64,000 nt of DNA, taken from Microvirga mediterraneensis (GTDB lineage: Bacteria > Pseudomonadota > Alphaproteobacteria > Rhizobiales > Beijerinckiaceae). Each line of letters begins with the position of its first letter. Position 1 is the stretch's first letter. Made by a program: the position numbers and the translations under genes. The notes beneath the pieces are model-generated. The model was not told where the DNA came from and searched no databases. It saw only the letters and a list, made by a program, of their open reading frames with translations. Below, in pieces: positions 17,601 to 25,529 of the stretch. The DNA lies in assembly GCF_013520865.1 (NCBI RefSeq), contig NZ_JACDXJ010000001.1, forward strand, positions 1,335,001 to 1,399,000, given 5' to 3'.

Positions 17601-17693
17601 GGCCGTCTATCCCTCCGAGGGCCGCACGTTTGCAGCCCTCGGATCGGGCAGCGCCAAGCAGGCATGTCGTCGTCATCGCACCTTCGTCATCCG

Positions 17694-17753
17694 CAGGGAA
17701 ATTTCCCTTTGGCTCTCACGAGGAGCCGCAGCCATTGACCCCGGGGGCTCCTC
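17694..17753 (+). other. palindromes in the homospermidine synthase leader
   Basis: GGGAAATTTCCC is a perfect 12-base palindrome just before 17710, and GAGGAGCC (17720-17727) pairs with GGCTCCTC (17746-17753) around an 18-base loop. They sit 80-130 bases before the hss start. The role is unknown; an operator or a leader hairpin is possible. Confidence 0.4.
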
Positions 17754-17830
17754 AATCCTAGATGCGCCCGGAACCGTTCACCCCGGAGACCTCTCGTCCT
17801 GTTCCAGGACCCCGCAAAGGAGAATTATCG

Positions 17831-19261
17831 ATGACCACTTGGCCCATCCACGGCCGCATCACCGGCCCGATCGTCATGATCGGATTCGGTTCGATCGGTA
17901 AGGGCATGCTGCCCCTGATCGAACGGCATTTCGAGTTCGACAAGAACCGCTTCACGGTCATCGATCCTGTCGACACCGATCGCAGCATGCTCGACGTGCG
18001 CGGCATCACGCTGGTCAACAAGGCTCTCACACCCGAGAACTACCGCGAGATCCTGACGCCGCTGCTGACCGAAGGCGGCGGGCAGGGTTTTTGCGTGAAC
18101 GTTTCGGTGGACACCTCGTCCCGCGCCATCATGGAGCTCTGCCGCGAGCTCGGCGCCCTCTACGTCGACACCGTGGCCGAGCCTTGGGCGGGCTTCTACT
18201 TCGACAAGAGCGCAGGCCCGGCTGAACGCACCAACTACATGCTGCGCGAGAACATCCTCGATGCGCGCCGCCAGTCGCCCGGCGGCCCCACGGCGGTGAA
18301 TTGCTGCGGCGCCAATCCCGGCATGGTGTCCTGGTTCGTGAAGCAGGCGCTGCTCAACATAGCCAAGGATACGGGCCTCGACGTCGAAGTGCCGAAGAAC
18401 CGCGAGGAATGGGCCGCGCTCATGCAGCGCGTGGGTGTGAAGGGCATTCACGTCGCCGAGCGCGACACGCAGCGCGCCGAGCATCCCAAGCCCATGGGCG
18501 TGTTCGTGAACACCTGGTCCGTGGACGGCTTCGTGTCGGAGGGCCTGCAGCCGGCGGAGCTCGGCTGGGGCACGCACGAGACGTGGATGCCGGACAACGC
18601 CCGCACGCACGACAAGGGCTGCGGCGCGGCGATCTACCTGCTCCAGCCCGGCGCGAATACCCGCGTGCGCAGCTGGTGCCCGACGCCCGGTCCGCAATAC
18701 GGCTTCCTCGTCACGCACAACGAGGCGATCTCGATCGCGGATTACTTCACCGTGCGCGACGGCGACAAGGTCGCCTACCGTCCGACCTGCCACTATGCCT
18801 ATCATCCGGCGAATGACGCCGTGCTGTCGATGCACGAGATGTTCGGCGCCGCCGGCAAGTTCCAGGGCAAGCAGCACATCCTCACCGAGGACGAGATCGT
18901 CGACGGCATCGACGAACTCGGCGTGCTGCTCTACGGCCATGCCAAGAACGCCTATTGGTACGGCTCGCAGCTTTCCATCGAGGAAACCCGCAAGCTCGCG
19001 CCCTACCAGAACGCCACCGGCCTTCAGGTGACCTCCGCCGTGCTCGCCGGCATGGTGTGGGCGCTGGAGAACCCGAACGCAGGCATCGTGGAAGCCGACG
19101 ACATCGACTTCCGCCGCTGCCTTGAGGTGCAGCTGCCTTATCTCGGTCCGGTGAAGGGCTATTATACGGATTGGACGCCGCTCGACGACCGCCCCGGATT
19201 CTTCCCGGAGGACATCGACACCTCCGACCCGTGGCAGTTCCGGAACATTCTGGTGCGCTGA
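17831..19261 (+). CDS. hss: homospermidine synthase
   Basis: Joins two putrescine units (or putrescine and spermidine) to homospermidine in an NAD-dependent reaction without net redox change. The 476-residue length is normal. The N-terminal nucleotide-binding motif is GFGSIGKGM, and conserved stretches include NVSVDTSS, YVDTVAEPWAGFY, NCCGANPGMVSW, ELGWGTHETWMP and HNEAISIADYFTV. AAGGAGA lies 7 bases before ATG 17831; the open frame reaches back to 17762 but that part is leader. It completes the polyamine route started by the decarboxylase at 15740. Homospermidine is the characteristic polyamine of many Rhizobiales. Confidence 0.95.
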   Translation: MTTWPIHGRITGPIVMIGFGSIGKGMLPLIERHFEFDKNRFTVIDPVDTDRSMLDVRGITLVNKALTPENYREILTPLLTEGGGQGFCVNVSVDTSSRAIMELCRELGALYVDTVAEPWAGFYFDKSAGPAERTNYMLRENILDARRQSPGGPTAVNCCGANPGMVSWFVKQALLNIAKDTGLDVEVPKNREEWAALMQRVGVKGIHVAERDTQRAEHPKPMGVFVNTWSVDGFVSEGLQPAELGWGTHETWMPDNARTHDKGCGAAIYLLQPGANTRVRSWCPTPGPQYGFLVTHNEAISIADYFTVRDGDKVAYRPTCHYAYHPANDAVLSMHEMFGAAGKFQGKQHILTEDEIVDGIDELGVLLYGHAKNAYWYGSQLSIEETRKLAPYQNATGLQVTSAVLAGMVWALENPNAGIVEADDIDFRRCLEVQLPYLGPVKGYYTDWTPLDDRPGFFPEDIDTSDPWQFRNILVR

Positions 19262-19268
19262 CCGATTC

Positions 19269-19297
19269 GTCGTGCCCGGGCCGAGCCCGGGCACGAC
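19269..19297. repeat. perfect 13-pair GC hairpin
   Basis: GTCGTGCCCGGGC, loop CGA, GCCCGGGCACGAC. It starts 8 bases after the hss stop and ends 17 bases before the next start. It may be a REP-like element, a terminator without a T run or an mRNA stability stem. Confidence 0.65.
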
Positions 19298-19314
19298 CAA
19301 TGGAAGGAACCGGC

Positions 19315-19653
19315 ATGCCTCATTTCGAGGAATTCTACGCCAACAAGTTCCGCGGCGGGCTCGGCCTCACGGATGCCGAGAGCGTGCTCGACCTGCGGGG
19401 CGTCTCGCGTGAAAAGGCGGAGGCATCGATCAAGGACATGCTGGAGCGCAGCCGCTTCGCGGCGCCGAAAGCGGTCGCCATCCGCCTCGACCCACCGCCG
19501 GAAGGCGGCGGCGAGACCCTGTTCCAGCCGGTCGGCAAGGCCCTGCTGGACGCCAAGAAGCGCGGCTGGATCGACCGGCTGCAGACCCTGCCGGCCCAGG
19601 ACGGCCTGGGGTTCTACGTGGTGCTCGCCGGAAAGCCGGAGCGCGAAGCTTAA
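19315..19653 (+). CDS. small conserved protein of unknown function
   Basis: A 112-residue soluble protein. The start follows GGAAGGAA by 5 bases, so translation is well supported. VLDLRGVSREKAEASIKDML has a faint resemblance to the start of an Smr (MutS C-terminal) domain, LDLHG..., but the downstream catalytic-loop motif of Smr is not evident, so I do not assign it. It follows hss at 53 bases with a strong hairpin between. Confidence 0.7.
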   Translation: MPHFEEFYANKFRGGLGLTDAESVLDLRGVSREKAEASIKDMLERSRFAAPKAVAIRLDPPPEGGGETLFQPVGKALLDAKKRGWIDRLQTLPAQDGLGFYVVLAGKPEREA

Positions 19654-19682
19654 GCGATCGCGATATTTGTGTGGGGGCTCGC

Positions 19683-20198
19683 TCAGGCCCTCGCAGGATG
19701 CCTGGGCCGTCGCCACAGGCTGCGGAGGAAGCCCGCCAGCAGGAGCAGGCCGCCCCACAGGACGACGAAGCCGGCTGCGCTCGAAAGGACCCCTTCCTCA
19801 GTGACGGGCAGGGCCGGCTCGAAATCGCGATAGACCGCCTCCATCACGTCCTGGTCGCCGTCGCGAACCATCAGGGCGATCCGGCTGAAGGGCCCCGCCT
19901 GCATCATCGCGCCGCGATGGGCCTCCAGCCTCCCCAAGCGCTCCACATTGGCCTGCATGGCCGCGCCCTGCCGGCTGACGAAATCGTCCGTGTTGGAACG
20001 CAGGCGGGCTATGGCACTCGCCTGGGTCTCGCCGCTGGCCTGGGCATCCGCGTCGAAGCGCGTGATCACCTGCCGCAATTCGTCGATGGCGCCCCCGAGG
20101 CGCTGACGGTATTGCTGCGCGAATTCGGGCCCCTGCGAGGCGACGATGCCGCCGCACAGGCCCATCCCGAAGGCGACGATGCGGATAATCCTGGACAC
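19683..20198 (-). CDS. DUF2937 family membrane protein
   Basis: A 171-residue protein with an N-terminal hydrophobic signal or anchor (MSRIIRIVAFGMGLCGGIVA), a long helical periplasmic middle with SQGPEFAQQYRQRLGGAIDEL, and a C-terminal membrane helix (SSAAGFVVLWGGLLLLAGFL) ending in a basic tail. This two-anchor layout is the DUF2937 family, whose function is unknown. It is the last gene of a minus-strand group, 11 bases after the preceding small gene. Confidence 0.85.
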   Translation of the reverse strand: MSRIIRIVAFGMGLCGGIVASQGPEFAQQYRQRLGGAIDELRQVITRFDADAQASGETQASAIARLRSNTDDFVSRQGAAMQANVERLGRLEAHRGAMMQAGPFSRIALMVRDGDQDVMEAVYRDFEPALPVTEEGVLSSAAGFVVLWGGLLLLAGFLRSLWRRPRHPARA

Positions 20199-20209
20199 GC
20201 TTGGCCTCC

Positions 20210-20488
20210 CTAAAGGTCAAGTGCCCTGATGATATCTTGTTCCGTGACCTCGTCGAGAGGCTTGGCGATCTTGAGCGCCTGGGTCTTCTTGCCGGGCTCC
20301 ATCACCAGGATCACGGTCTCGATCCCGGGGCAGCCGGGATCGTTGCAGGCGATTTCATTGACCGCGAAGGCGGTGTCGGGCGCGACCTCGAGCGCCGTGC
20401 GGGCGAGGTCCTTCACCCGTTCGATGGCCTGCCTGTCGGGTTTCGGGAGGCCGAATGTTCCTCTCAGGAACGCGCCTAGCAACGCCAC
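20210..20488 (-). CDS. small conserved protein with CNDPGCPG motif
   Basis: A 92-residue protein starting at GTG 20488, directly after the WD40 gene stop, with TGAGG as ribosome site overlapping that stop. The sequence ends FAVNEIACNDPGCPGIETV, then VMEPGKKTQALKIAKPLDEV. The two cysteines of the CNDPGCPG motif could bind metal or form a redox pair. I know of no established function. It sits between a WD40 protein and DUF2937 and near the CobW and zinc-uptake genes, so a metal link is possible but unproved. A longer frame upstream is a shadow of the WD40 gene. Confidence 0.7.
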   Translation of the reverse strand: MALLGAFLRGTFGLPKPDRQAIERVKDLARTALEVAPDTAFAVNEIACNDPGCPGIETVILVMEPGKKTQALKIAKPLDEVTEQDIIRALDL

Positions 20489-20496
20489 GGGCGACC

Positions 20497-21501
20497 TCAC
20501 GGCAGGGTCAGGATGCCGGCCTGGCCGTCCTCGCAGCCGAAGGCGAGGCGCCGGCCAGCCTTGTCCCAGGCCATGGCCGTAATGCCGCTGTCCTTGACGG
20601 CGGGGCGGACCAGAAGCTCCGAGGCGTCGTTGAGACGGATGAGCAGGATGCAGCCGTCCTCGTAGCCGACCGCCAGCACGAGGGTGTTCGGATGGAAGGC
20701 CACCCGGCTGACCTTGGCCGGGCGCACGCCGCATTCCCGCGGCGCCTTGCCCATGGGGCCTTCCTTCGATTCGAAGGGCCAGATGATGGCCGCCTCGGCC
20801 CCGGAGGTGGCGAGCCATTTGCCGTCGCCCGACCAGGAGAAGGAGCGCGTCTTCGACGGGTAGCCGCTCATGCGCATATGGCCCTTGTCGGGGATGAGCC
20901 GCCAGCCGTGGAGGGCGTTCTCCTGCATGGAGGTCACCACGAAGCGGGCATCGGGCGACCAGGTGATGTCGAGATGGGAGCCCTTCCATTCCAGGGATTC
21001 GGGCTTGGCTTCCACGTTGGGGAACCAGAGCGTCGCGCCGTTGTAATGAGAGATCGCCAGCCGGTAGCCCTTGGGCGCGAAGGCGAGGCCGCGAGCCGCG
21101 GAGGGAACCTCGAGGGTCTTCTCCCGCCCCTTGTCGTCGCGGGCGATCACGCGCTTGCCGACCCCGTAGGCGAAGGCGCCGCCCGCGCTGACGGCGAGCG
21201 AGTCGATCCAGGCGCCCTTGGTTTCCGCCAGGGTCTTCGTCGAGCCATCGGAGCCGGTGACCGCCACGCGACCGTCGTCTCCGCCGGTGACGAAGCGCTC
21301 GCCGTCGCTTGCCGCCACCAGCACACCGGCGTCCGGATGGGCCTCGACGCGATGGCTCTCGCCCTCCTTGGCCAGCAGAACGCCGCCGTCGCCGAGGCCG
21401 AAGGCGGCCGTGCCTTTCAGCCATCCGACGGCCGTGACATGTGCGCCCGCCGCGAGAGGCGTCACGTTCTGGGTCAAGGACGGGGCGGTTCCAGTACTCA
21501 T
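20497..21501 (-). CDS. WD40 repeat protein
   Basis: A 334-residue beta-propeller with about seven repeats, for example WSPDARFVVTSMQENALHGW and WSGDGKWLATSGAEAAIIWP. There is no signal peptide, so it is probably a cytoplasmic scaffold. The start at 21501 (MSTGTAPSL) is preferred; the frame continues 12 codons upstream. It lies downstream of the CobW gene on the same strand (gap 81 bases) and is followed within 8 bases by the 92-residue gene, so these three probably form an operon. The partner is unknown. Confidence 0.85.
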   Translation of the reverse strand: MSTGTAPSLTQNVTPLAAGAHVTAVGWLKGTAAFGLGDGGVLLAKEGESHRVEAHPDAGVLVAASDGERFVTGGDDGRVAVTGSDGSTKTLAETKGAWIDSLAVSAGGAFAYGVGKRVIARDDKGREKTLEVPSAARGLAFAPKGYRLAISHYNGATLWFPNVEAKPESLEWKGSHLDITWSPDARFVVTSMQENALHGWRLIPDKGHMRMSGYPSKTRSFSWSGDGKWLATSGAEAAIIWPFESKEGPMGKAPRECGVRPAKVSRVAFHPNTLVLAVGYEDGCILLIRLNDASELLVRPAVKDSGITAMAWDKAGRRLAFGCEDGQAGILTLP

Positions 21502-21582
21502 CGAGGCGATTCCTTCATGCGCGCTGCCATATAGCATCGGACCCGCCAGGGGACACCACTTGCGGGTCCGATTCCTCAGCCG

Positions 21583-22545
21583 TCAGGCCGCGCAGGCCAG
21601 GAATCCTTCCTTGATTGCCTTCTCGTTCAGGTCGCGGCCGATGAAGACCACCTTCGAGGTGTGCTTCTCGCCGGGCTTCCACTCGCCCTGCACGTCGCCG
21701 TCCAGGATCATGTGGACGCCCTGGAAGACGAAGCGCTTGGGCTCGTTCGGGAACGCCACGATGCCCTTACAGCGCAGGATGTTCGGTCCTTCGACCTGGG
21801 TGAGGTTCGAGATCCAGGGCATGAACTTCTCCGGATCCACCTCGCCGTCGATGGCGACGGAGACGGACTGCATGTCCTCGTCGTGGTGATGGTGATGGCC
21901 TTCCTCCAGGAAGTCCGGCTCGATCTCGATGATCCGGTCGAGGTCGAAGGCCTTGCGGTCGAGCACCTCGGAGATCGGGATCGCACAGTTCTGGGTGCGG
22001 TGGACCTTGGCGTAGGGGTTGATGGCGCGGATCCGCGCCTCGACCTCTTCCAGCTCCTTCTCTGAGACGAGATCGATCTTGTTGAGGATGATCACGTCCG
22101 CGAAGGCGATCTGGTTCTTCGCCTCCGGGGCGTCCTTCAGCCGGTCGGACAGCCACTTGGCGTCGGCCACGGTCACCACCGCGTCGAGGCGGGCGGTGTC
22201 GGACACGTCCTGGTCCATGAAGAAGGTCTGGGCCACGGGGGCGGGGTCGGCGAGGCCCGTGGTCTCGACGATGATGGCGTCGAACTTGCCCTTGCGCTTC
22301 ATCAGTCCGTCGAGAATGCGGATCAGGTCGCCGCGCACGGTGCAGCAGATGCACCCGTTGTTCATCTCGAACACTTCCTCGTCGGCGCCGACGACGAGCT
22401 CGTTGTCGATGCCGATCTCGCCGAATTCGTTGACGATCACGGCATATTTCTTGCCGTGCTGCTCGGTGAGAATGCGGTTGAGAAGGGTGGTCTTGCCGGC
22501 GCCGAGATAGCCTGTGAGGACGGTGACGGGAATCTTGTCGGTCAT
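21583..22545 (-). CDS. CobW/COG0523 family GTP-binding metallochaperone
   Basis: A 320-residue GTPase. Walker A is [11 protein letters not shown] near the N terminus, the metal-binding CxCC motif is in [12 protein letters not shown], and the G4 motif is NKID. A histidine-rich loop, GHHHHHDED, precedes the C-terminal CobW_C domain (about 235-320). Members of COG0523 deliver zinc or other metals to proteins, often under zinc limitation. The zinc ABC operon lies 150 bases upstream on the same strand, so a zinc chaperone is the best guess. It is probably not CobW of cobalamin synthesis, since no cob gene is near. Confidence 0.9.
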   Translation of the reverse strand: MTDKIPVTVLTGYLGAGKTTLLNRILTEQHGKKYAVIVNEFGEIGIDNELVVGADEEVFEMNNGCICCTVRGDLIRILDGLMKRKGKFDAIIVETTGLADPAPVAQTFFMDQDVSDTARLDAVVTVADAKWLSDRLKDAPEAKNQIAFADVIILNKIDLVSEKELEEVEARIRAINPYAKVHRTQNCAIPISEVLDRKAFDLDRIIEIEPDFLEEGHHHHHDEDMQSVSVAIDGEVDPEKFMPWISNLTQVEGPNILRCKGIVAFPNEPKRFVFQGVHMILDGDVQGEWKPGEKHTSKVVFIGRDLNEKAIKEGFLACAA

Positions 22546-22565
22546 CGGAGCTTCCAGAAAAATTG

Positions 22566-22673
22566 GGTGTCATCCCCGGCGGCCTGCTTGGCAGGCCGGG
22601 AAGGGGATCTAGGCGCAGGTGGGTCACCTTACCTGGATTCCCTTCCCTCGCTGCGCTCGCCGGGAATGACACC
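22566..22673. repeat. GGTGTCATyCCCGGC intergenic inverted repeat
   Basis: GGTGTCATCCCCGGC (22566-22580) and GCCGGGAATGACACC (22659-22673) are inverted with one mismatch in 15. Short nested stems lie between. It separates the zinc operon from the CobW gene and belongs to a different family from the ATGGCCGGC elements. Confidence 0.7.
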
Positions 22674-22696
22674 AAGCGCCGCAGCGATCAGGGCTT

Positions 22697-23626
22697 TCAG
22701 CGCGACAGGGCCGCGCTGAAAGCCCTTATATTGTGTCTCATCATATCAATGTAAGTGGCAGCGGGGCCGTTCTCGTCCGAGAGCGCATCGGAATAGACCC
22801 GCTCTCCGATCCTCGCGCCGGTTTCCTTGGCGATGCGCTCCATCAGGCGGGCGTCGGAGACGTTCTCCACGAAGACGGCGGTGATTTTCTCGCGCCTGAT
22901 CTGCTGGATGATCCTGGCCACGTCCCTGGCGGAGGCTTCCGACTCCGTGGAGACGCCCTGAGGGGACACGAAGTCGATGCCGTAGGCTGCCTCGAAATAG
23001 CGGAAGGCGTCGTGGGAGGTGATCAGCTTGCGGCGCTCAGGGGGGATCTTGGCGACGAGGCTCTTCACCTCCGCGTCCAGCGCGTCGAGCTGCGCGAGGT
23101 AGGAGGCGGCATTGGCCTCGTAGGCGGCCTTGCCGGTCGCGTCGGCGGCGATCAGGGCGTCGCGGATATTGGCCACGTAGATCTTTGCGTTGCCGATGCT
23201 CTGCCATGCATGGGGATCGGCGCCCCCATGGCCGTGATCGCGTTCCTTCCCATGGCCGTCGTCTTCGCCCGACAGGGGCTTGATGCCCTGGGCGGCCTCG
23301 ATCGTCACGGCTTTCGTGCCGGAGGATTTCACGAGGCGATCGATCCAGCCTTCGAATTTCAAGCCGTTGGTGAAGACGACCTTCGCCTCGGACAGGCGCC
23401 GCCCGTCGGCGGGCGTCGGGGAATAGACATGCGCGTCTCCGTTCGGGCCCACGAGGGTCGTGACCTCGACCCGCTCGCCGCCGACGTTGCGCACCATGTC
23501 GCCGAGGATCGAGAAGGTCGCGACGACCTTCAGCTTCTCGGCATTCTGCGCCGCCGCCGGCAGCGACGATGCGGCAAGGGTGAGGCCTCCTGCCAGAAGG
23601 GAGAAGGCCGCTCTTCGCGTCAGCAT
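22697..23626 (-). CDS. aztC: zinc ABC transporter substrate-binding protein (AztC/ZnuA-like)
   Basis: A 309-residue periplasmic metal-binding protein of cluster A-I. The signal is MLTRRAAFSLLAGGLTLAAS with cleavage near AAAQ. Expected ligands are the histidines in GDAHVYSP, DPHAWQ and TSHDAF. A His-rich flexible loop, DDGHGKERDHGHGGADPH, is typical of zinc-binding members. It is the last gene of the minus-strand zinc operon, 22 bases after the permease. I use the Azt name because the operon order and sequences resemble the AztABC zinc systems of alphaproteobacteria; a ZnuABC or manganese role cannot be fully excluded. Confidence 0.85.
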   Translation of the reverse strand: MLTRRAAFSLLAGGLTLAASSLPAAAQNAEKLKVVATFSILGDMVRNVGGERVEVTTLVGPNGDAHVYSPTPADGRRLSEAKVVFTNGLKFEGWIDRLVKSSGTKAVTIEAAQGIKPLSGEDDGHGKERDHGHGGADPHAWQSIGNAKIYVANIRDALIAADATGKAAYEANAASYLAQLDALDAEVKSLVAKIPPERRKLITSHDAFRYFEAAYGIDFVSPQGVSTESEASARDVARIIQQIRREKITAVFVENVSDARLMERIAKETGARIGERVYSDALSDENGPAATYIDMMRHNIRAFSAALSR

Positions 23627-23648
23627 GAATCTTGATCCTTTTAAGGGG

Positions 23649-24515
23649 TCAGGCTTCCAGGTGCCTGCCGGGCCATGCGAGCCACAGCAGGCCGCCCTCG
23701 CGCCCGAGCACGAGGGACATCACGTAGACGGCGCCGGCCGAGAGGATGATCGCCGGCCCGGCGGGCAGCTCCGCGTGGAAGGAGAGCAGGAGACCGCACA
23801 ATCCGGACAGGATGCCGATCAGGACGGAGGCCAGCATCATCAAAGTGATGTCGCTCGTCCAGAAGCGGGCGGCGGCGGCGGGGAGCATCATCATGCCGAC
23901 GGAGAGCAGGGTTCCGAGCGCGTGAAAGCCGCCGACGAGGTTCATCACGACGAGCCCGAGAAAGATCAGGTGCGTCGGCGTGCCGGCGCGGCTCACGGAG
24001 CGCAGGAAGACCGGGTCCACGCATTCGAGCACGAGCGGCCGGTAGAGCACCGCGAGCGCCAGGACCGTGATGGTCGAGATGGAGGCGAGCAGCAGCAGCG
24101 TGTGGTCGTCGAGGGCCAGCACGGTGCCGAAGAGCACGTGGAGCAGGTCCACGTTCGAGCCGCGCAGCGACACGATGGTGACGCCGAGCGCCAGGGACAG
24201 GAGGTAGAAGGCCGCCAGCGACGCATCCTCCTTCAGGGAGGTGAAGCGGGAGACGAGGCCCGCCGCGACCGCGACGATCACGCCCGCGAACAATCCGCCG
24301 ATGGTCATGGCGGGAAGCGAGAGACCGGCCACGAGATAGCCCACGGCCGCGCCGGGCAGGATCGCATGGGCCATGGCGTCGCCGGTCAGGCTCATGCGGC
24401 GCAGCATCAGGAAGACGCCCACGGGCCCGCCGCCGAGCGCGATGGCGATCACGCCCACGAGGGCGCGCTGCATGAACTCGAATTCGGAGAACGGTGTGTA
24501 GAACAGGTCGAGCAT
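23649..24515 (-). CDS. aztB: zinc ABC transporter permease (AztB/ZnuB-like)
   Basis: A 288-residue inner-membrane permease of the metal ABC-3 family with about eight helices. Family-typical pieces are GVFLMLRRMSLTGDAMAHAI, LYRPLVLECVDPVFLRSV and HALGTLLSVGMMMLPAAAAR. It is 12 bases downstream of the ATPase start-to-stop unit and upstream of the binding protein, so the three form one importer in the usual stoichiometry of two permeases and two ATPases. Confidence 0.88.
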   Translation of the reverse strand: MLDLFYTPFSEFEFMQRALVGVIAIALGGGPVGVFLMLRRMSLTGDAMAHAILPGAAVGYLVAGLSLPAMTIGGLFAGVIVAVAAGLVSRFTSLKEDASLAAFYLLSLALGVTIVSLRGSNVDLLHVLFGTVLALDDHTLLLLASISTITVLALAVLYRPLVLECVDPVFLRSVSRAGTPTHLIFLGLVVMNLVGGFHALGTLLSVGMMMLPAAAARFWTSDITLMMLASVLIGILSGLCGLLLSFHAELPAGPAIILSAGAVYVMSLVLGREGGLLWLAWPGRHLEA

Positions 24516-24527
24516 GGATTGGATTCC

Positions 24528-25274
24528 TCACGCGACGTTGCGGTGGCAGACATCCGCGTGCGGATCGTAGGCCTCGACCATGTGCCGGGCCTTCAGGAGG
24601 TTCTCCGGGCTCAAAACCTCGATCGTCTCGCCCCAGGCCACCGGTTCGCGGGCGATCAGCAGGGTCTGCGGGAAGGCGCGCCTGACCATGTCGAGATCGT
24701 GCAGCACGGCGACCACGGTGCGGGATTCCGCATGCCAGCGGCGCACCAGATCGAGCAGGTCGGCCGTGGTCTTGGCGTCGATGGCCGTGAACGGCTCGTC
24801 GAGCAGGATCACGGGAGCATCCTGGAGCAGCAGGCGCGCGAAGAGCGCCCGCTGCATCTGTCCGCCGGACAGGGTCGAGATCGGACGGCGCTCGAAGCCG
24901 GTCAGGCCCACGGCCGCCAGCGCGTCGTCGATCCCGGTGCGGTCCTGCCGGGAGATGCCGCCGAACAGGCCGGAGCGGGACCAGAGGCCCATGGCCACGA
25001 GATCGTAGACCGAGAGCGGAAAGGAGCGGTCGATCTCGGCGGCCTGGGGCAGGTAGGCGATGCCCCGCGAGGCCTGGCACCGGATATGGCCTTCGAGGGG
25101 CTTGAGGGTGCCGACGATGCCCTTGAGCAGGGTGGACTTGCCGGCCCCGTTGGGCCCGACCACGGCCATCAGGCAGCCGGCCGGGATCTCCCCGTCGAGG
25201 TGGTGCACGGCGGGCCTGCGGCCGTAACCCAGGGTTACTTCATCGAAACGGATGGCGGCCGGTGCTGCGGACAT
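24528..25274 (-). CDS. aztA: zinc ABC transporter ATP-binding protein (AztA/ZnuC-like)
   Basis: A 248-residue nucleotide-binding subunit. Walker A is VVGPNGAGKSTLL, the Q-loop is in IAYLPQAAEID, the signature is LSGGQMQRALFARLL, Walker B is VILLDEPFTAID and the switch His is in VLHDLDMV. It begins 3 bases after the stop of the His-rich small protein and ends 12 bases before the permease. This gene is the second of the operon, so its transcription should depend on the palindromic control region at 25475-25500. Confidence 0.9.
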   Translation of the reverse strand: MSAAPAAIRFDEVTLGYGRRPAVHHLDGEIPAGCLMAVVGPNGAGKSTLLKGIVGTLKPLEGHIRCQASRGIAYLPQAAEIDRSFPLSVYDLVAMGLWSRSGLFGGISRQDRTGIDDALAAVGLTGFERRPISTLSGGQMQRALFARLLLQDAPVILLDEPFTAIDAKTTADLLDLVRRWHAESRTVVAVLHDLDMVRRAFPQTLLIAREPVAWGETIEVLSPENLLKARHMVEAYDPHADVCHRNVA

Positions 25275-25277
25275 GCG

Positions 25278-25439
25278 TTACCCCATCACCGCGAGGACCA
25301 GTATCCATAACCCCGCCACCGCAACGGCCGTAGCGGCCAGGCGTTGCCCGACCGAGAGGCGCAGGAGCGAGAAGGTCGGAGCGGCGGCGACTGCCCGTTG
25401 CCCGTGGGAGCGATGATGATGGTGATGGCCATGCGACAT
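25278..25439 (-). CDS. His-rich 53-residue membrane-anchored protein
   Basis: The protein begins MSHGHHHHHRSHGQ and ends with one hydrophobic helix (RLAATAVAVAGLWILVLAVM). The stop codon is 3 bases before the zinc ATPase start, so it is translationally coupled to the importer. Histidine-rich termini bind zinc, so a small membrane zinc binder or sensor is plausible. I chose ATG 25439; an in-frame ATG at 25469 would add ten residues. I do not recognise a named family. Confidence 0.65.
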   Translation of the reverse strand: MSHGHHHHHRSHGQRAVAAAPTFSLLRLSVGQRLAATAVAVAGLWILVLAVMG

Positions 25440-25474
25440 GGCCTCTACATAGACCGGGTCGGCAGCCATTTCCA

Positions 25475-25506
25475 GGGGCGTATAGTATTTTATACGCCCC
25501 CATCAA
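25475..25506 (-). promoter_or_regulatory. zinc operon promoter with palindromic operator (Zur-type candidate)
   Basis: GGGGCGTATA (25475-25484) and TATACGCCCC (25491-25500) are exact inverted arms around GTATTT. On the minus strand TTGATG (25501-25506) and TATACG (25479-25484) are spaced by 16 bases, so the palindrome covers the spacer and -10 of the candidate promoter. A repressor such as Zur would fit the zinc genes, but the sequence is not a textbook Zur box. A second 12-base palindrome, AACCATATGGTT, lies at 25505-25516. Confidence 0.5.
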
Positions 25507-25529
25507 CCATATGGTTTATATAGGATATG

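Noticed and set aside
19315..19653. Smr endonuclease domain
   Set aside because: Only the first few residues resemble the domain; the HGKG-type loop is missing.
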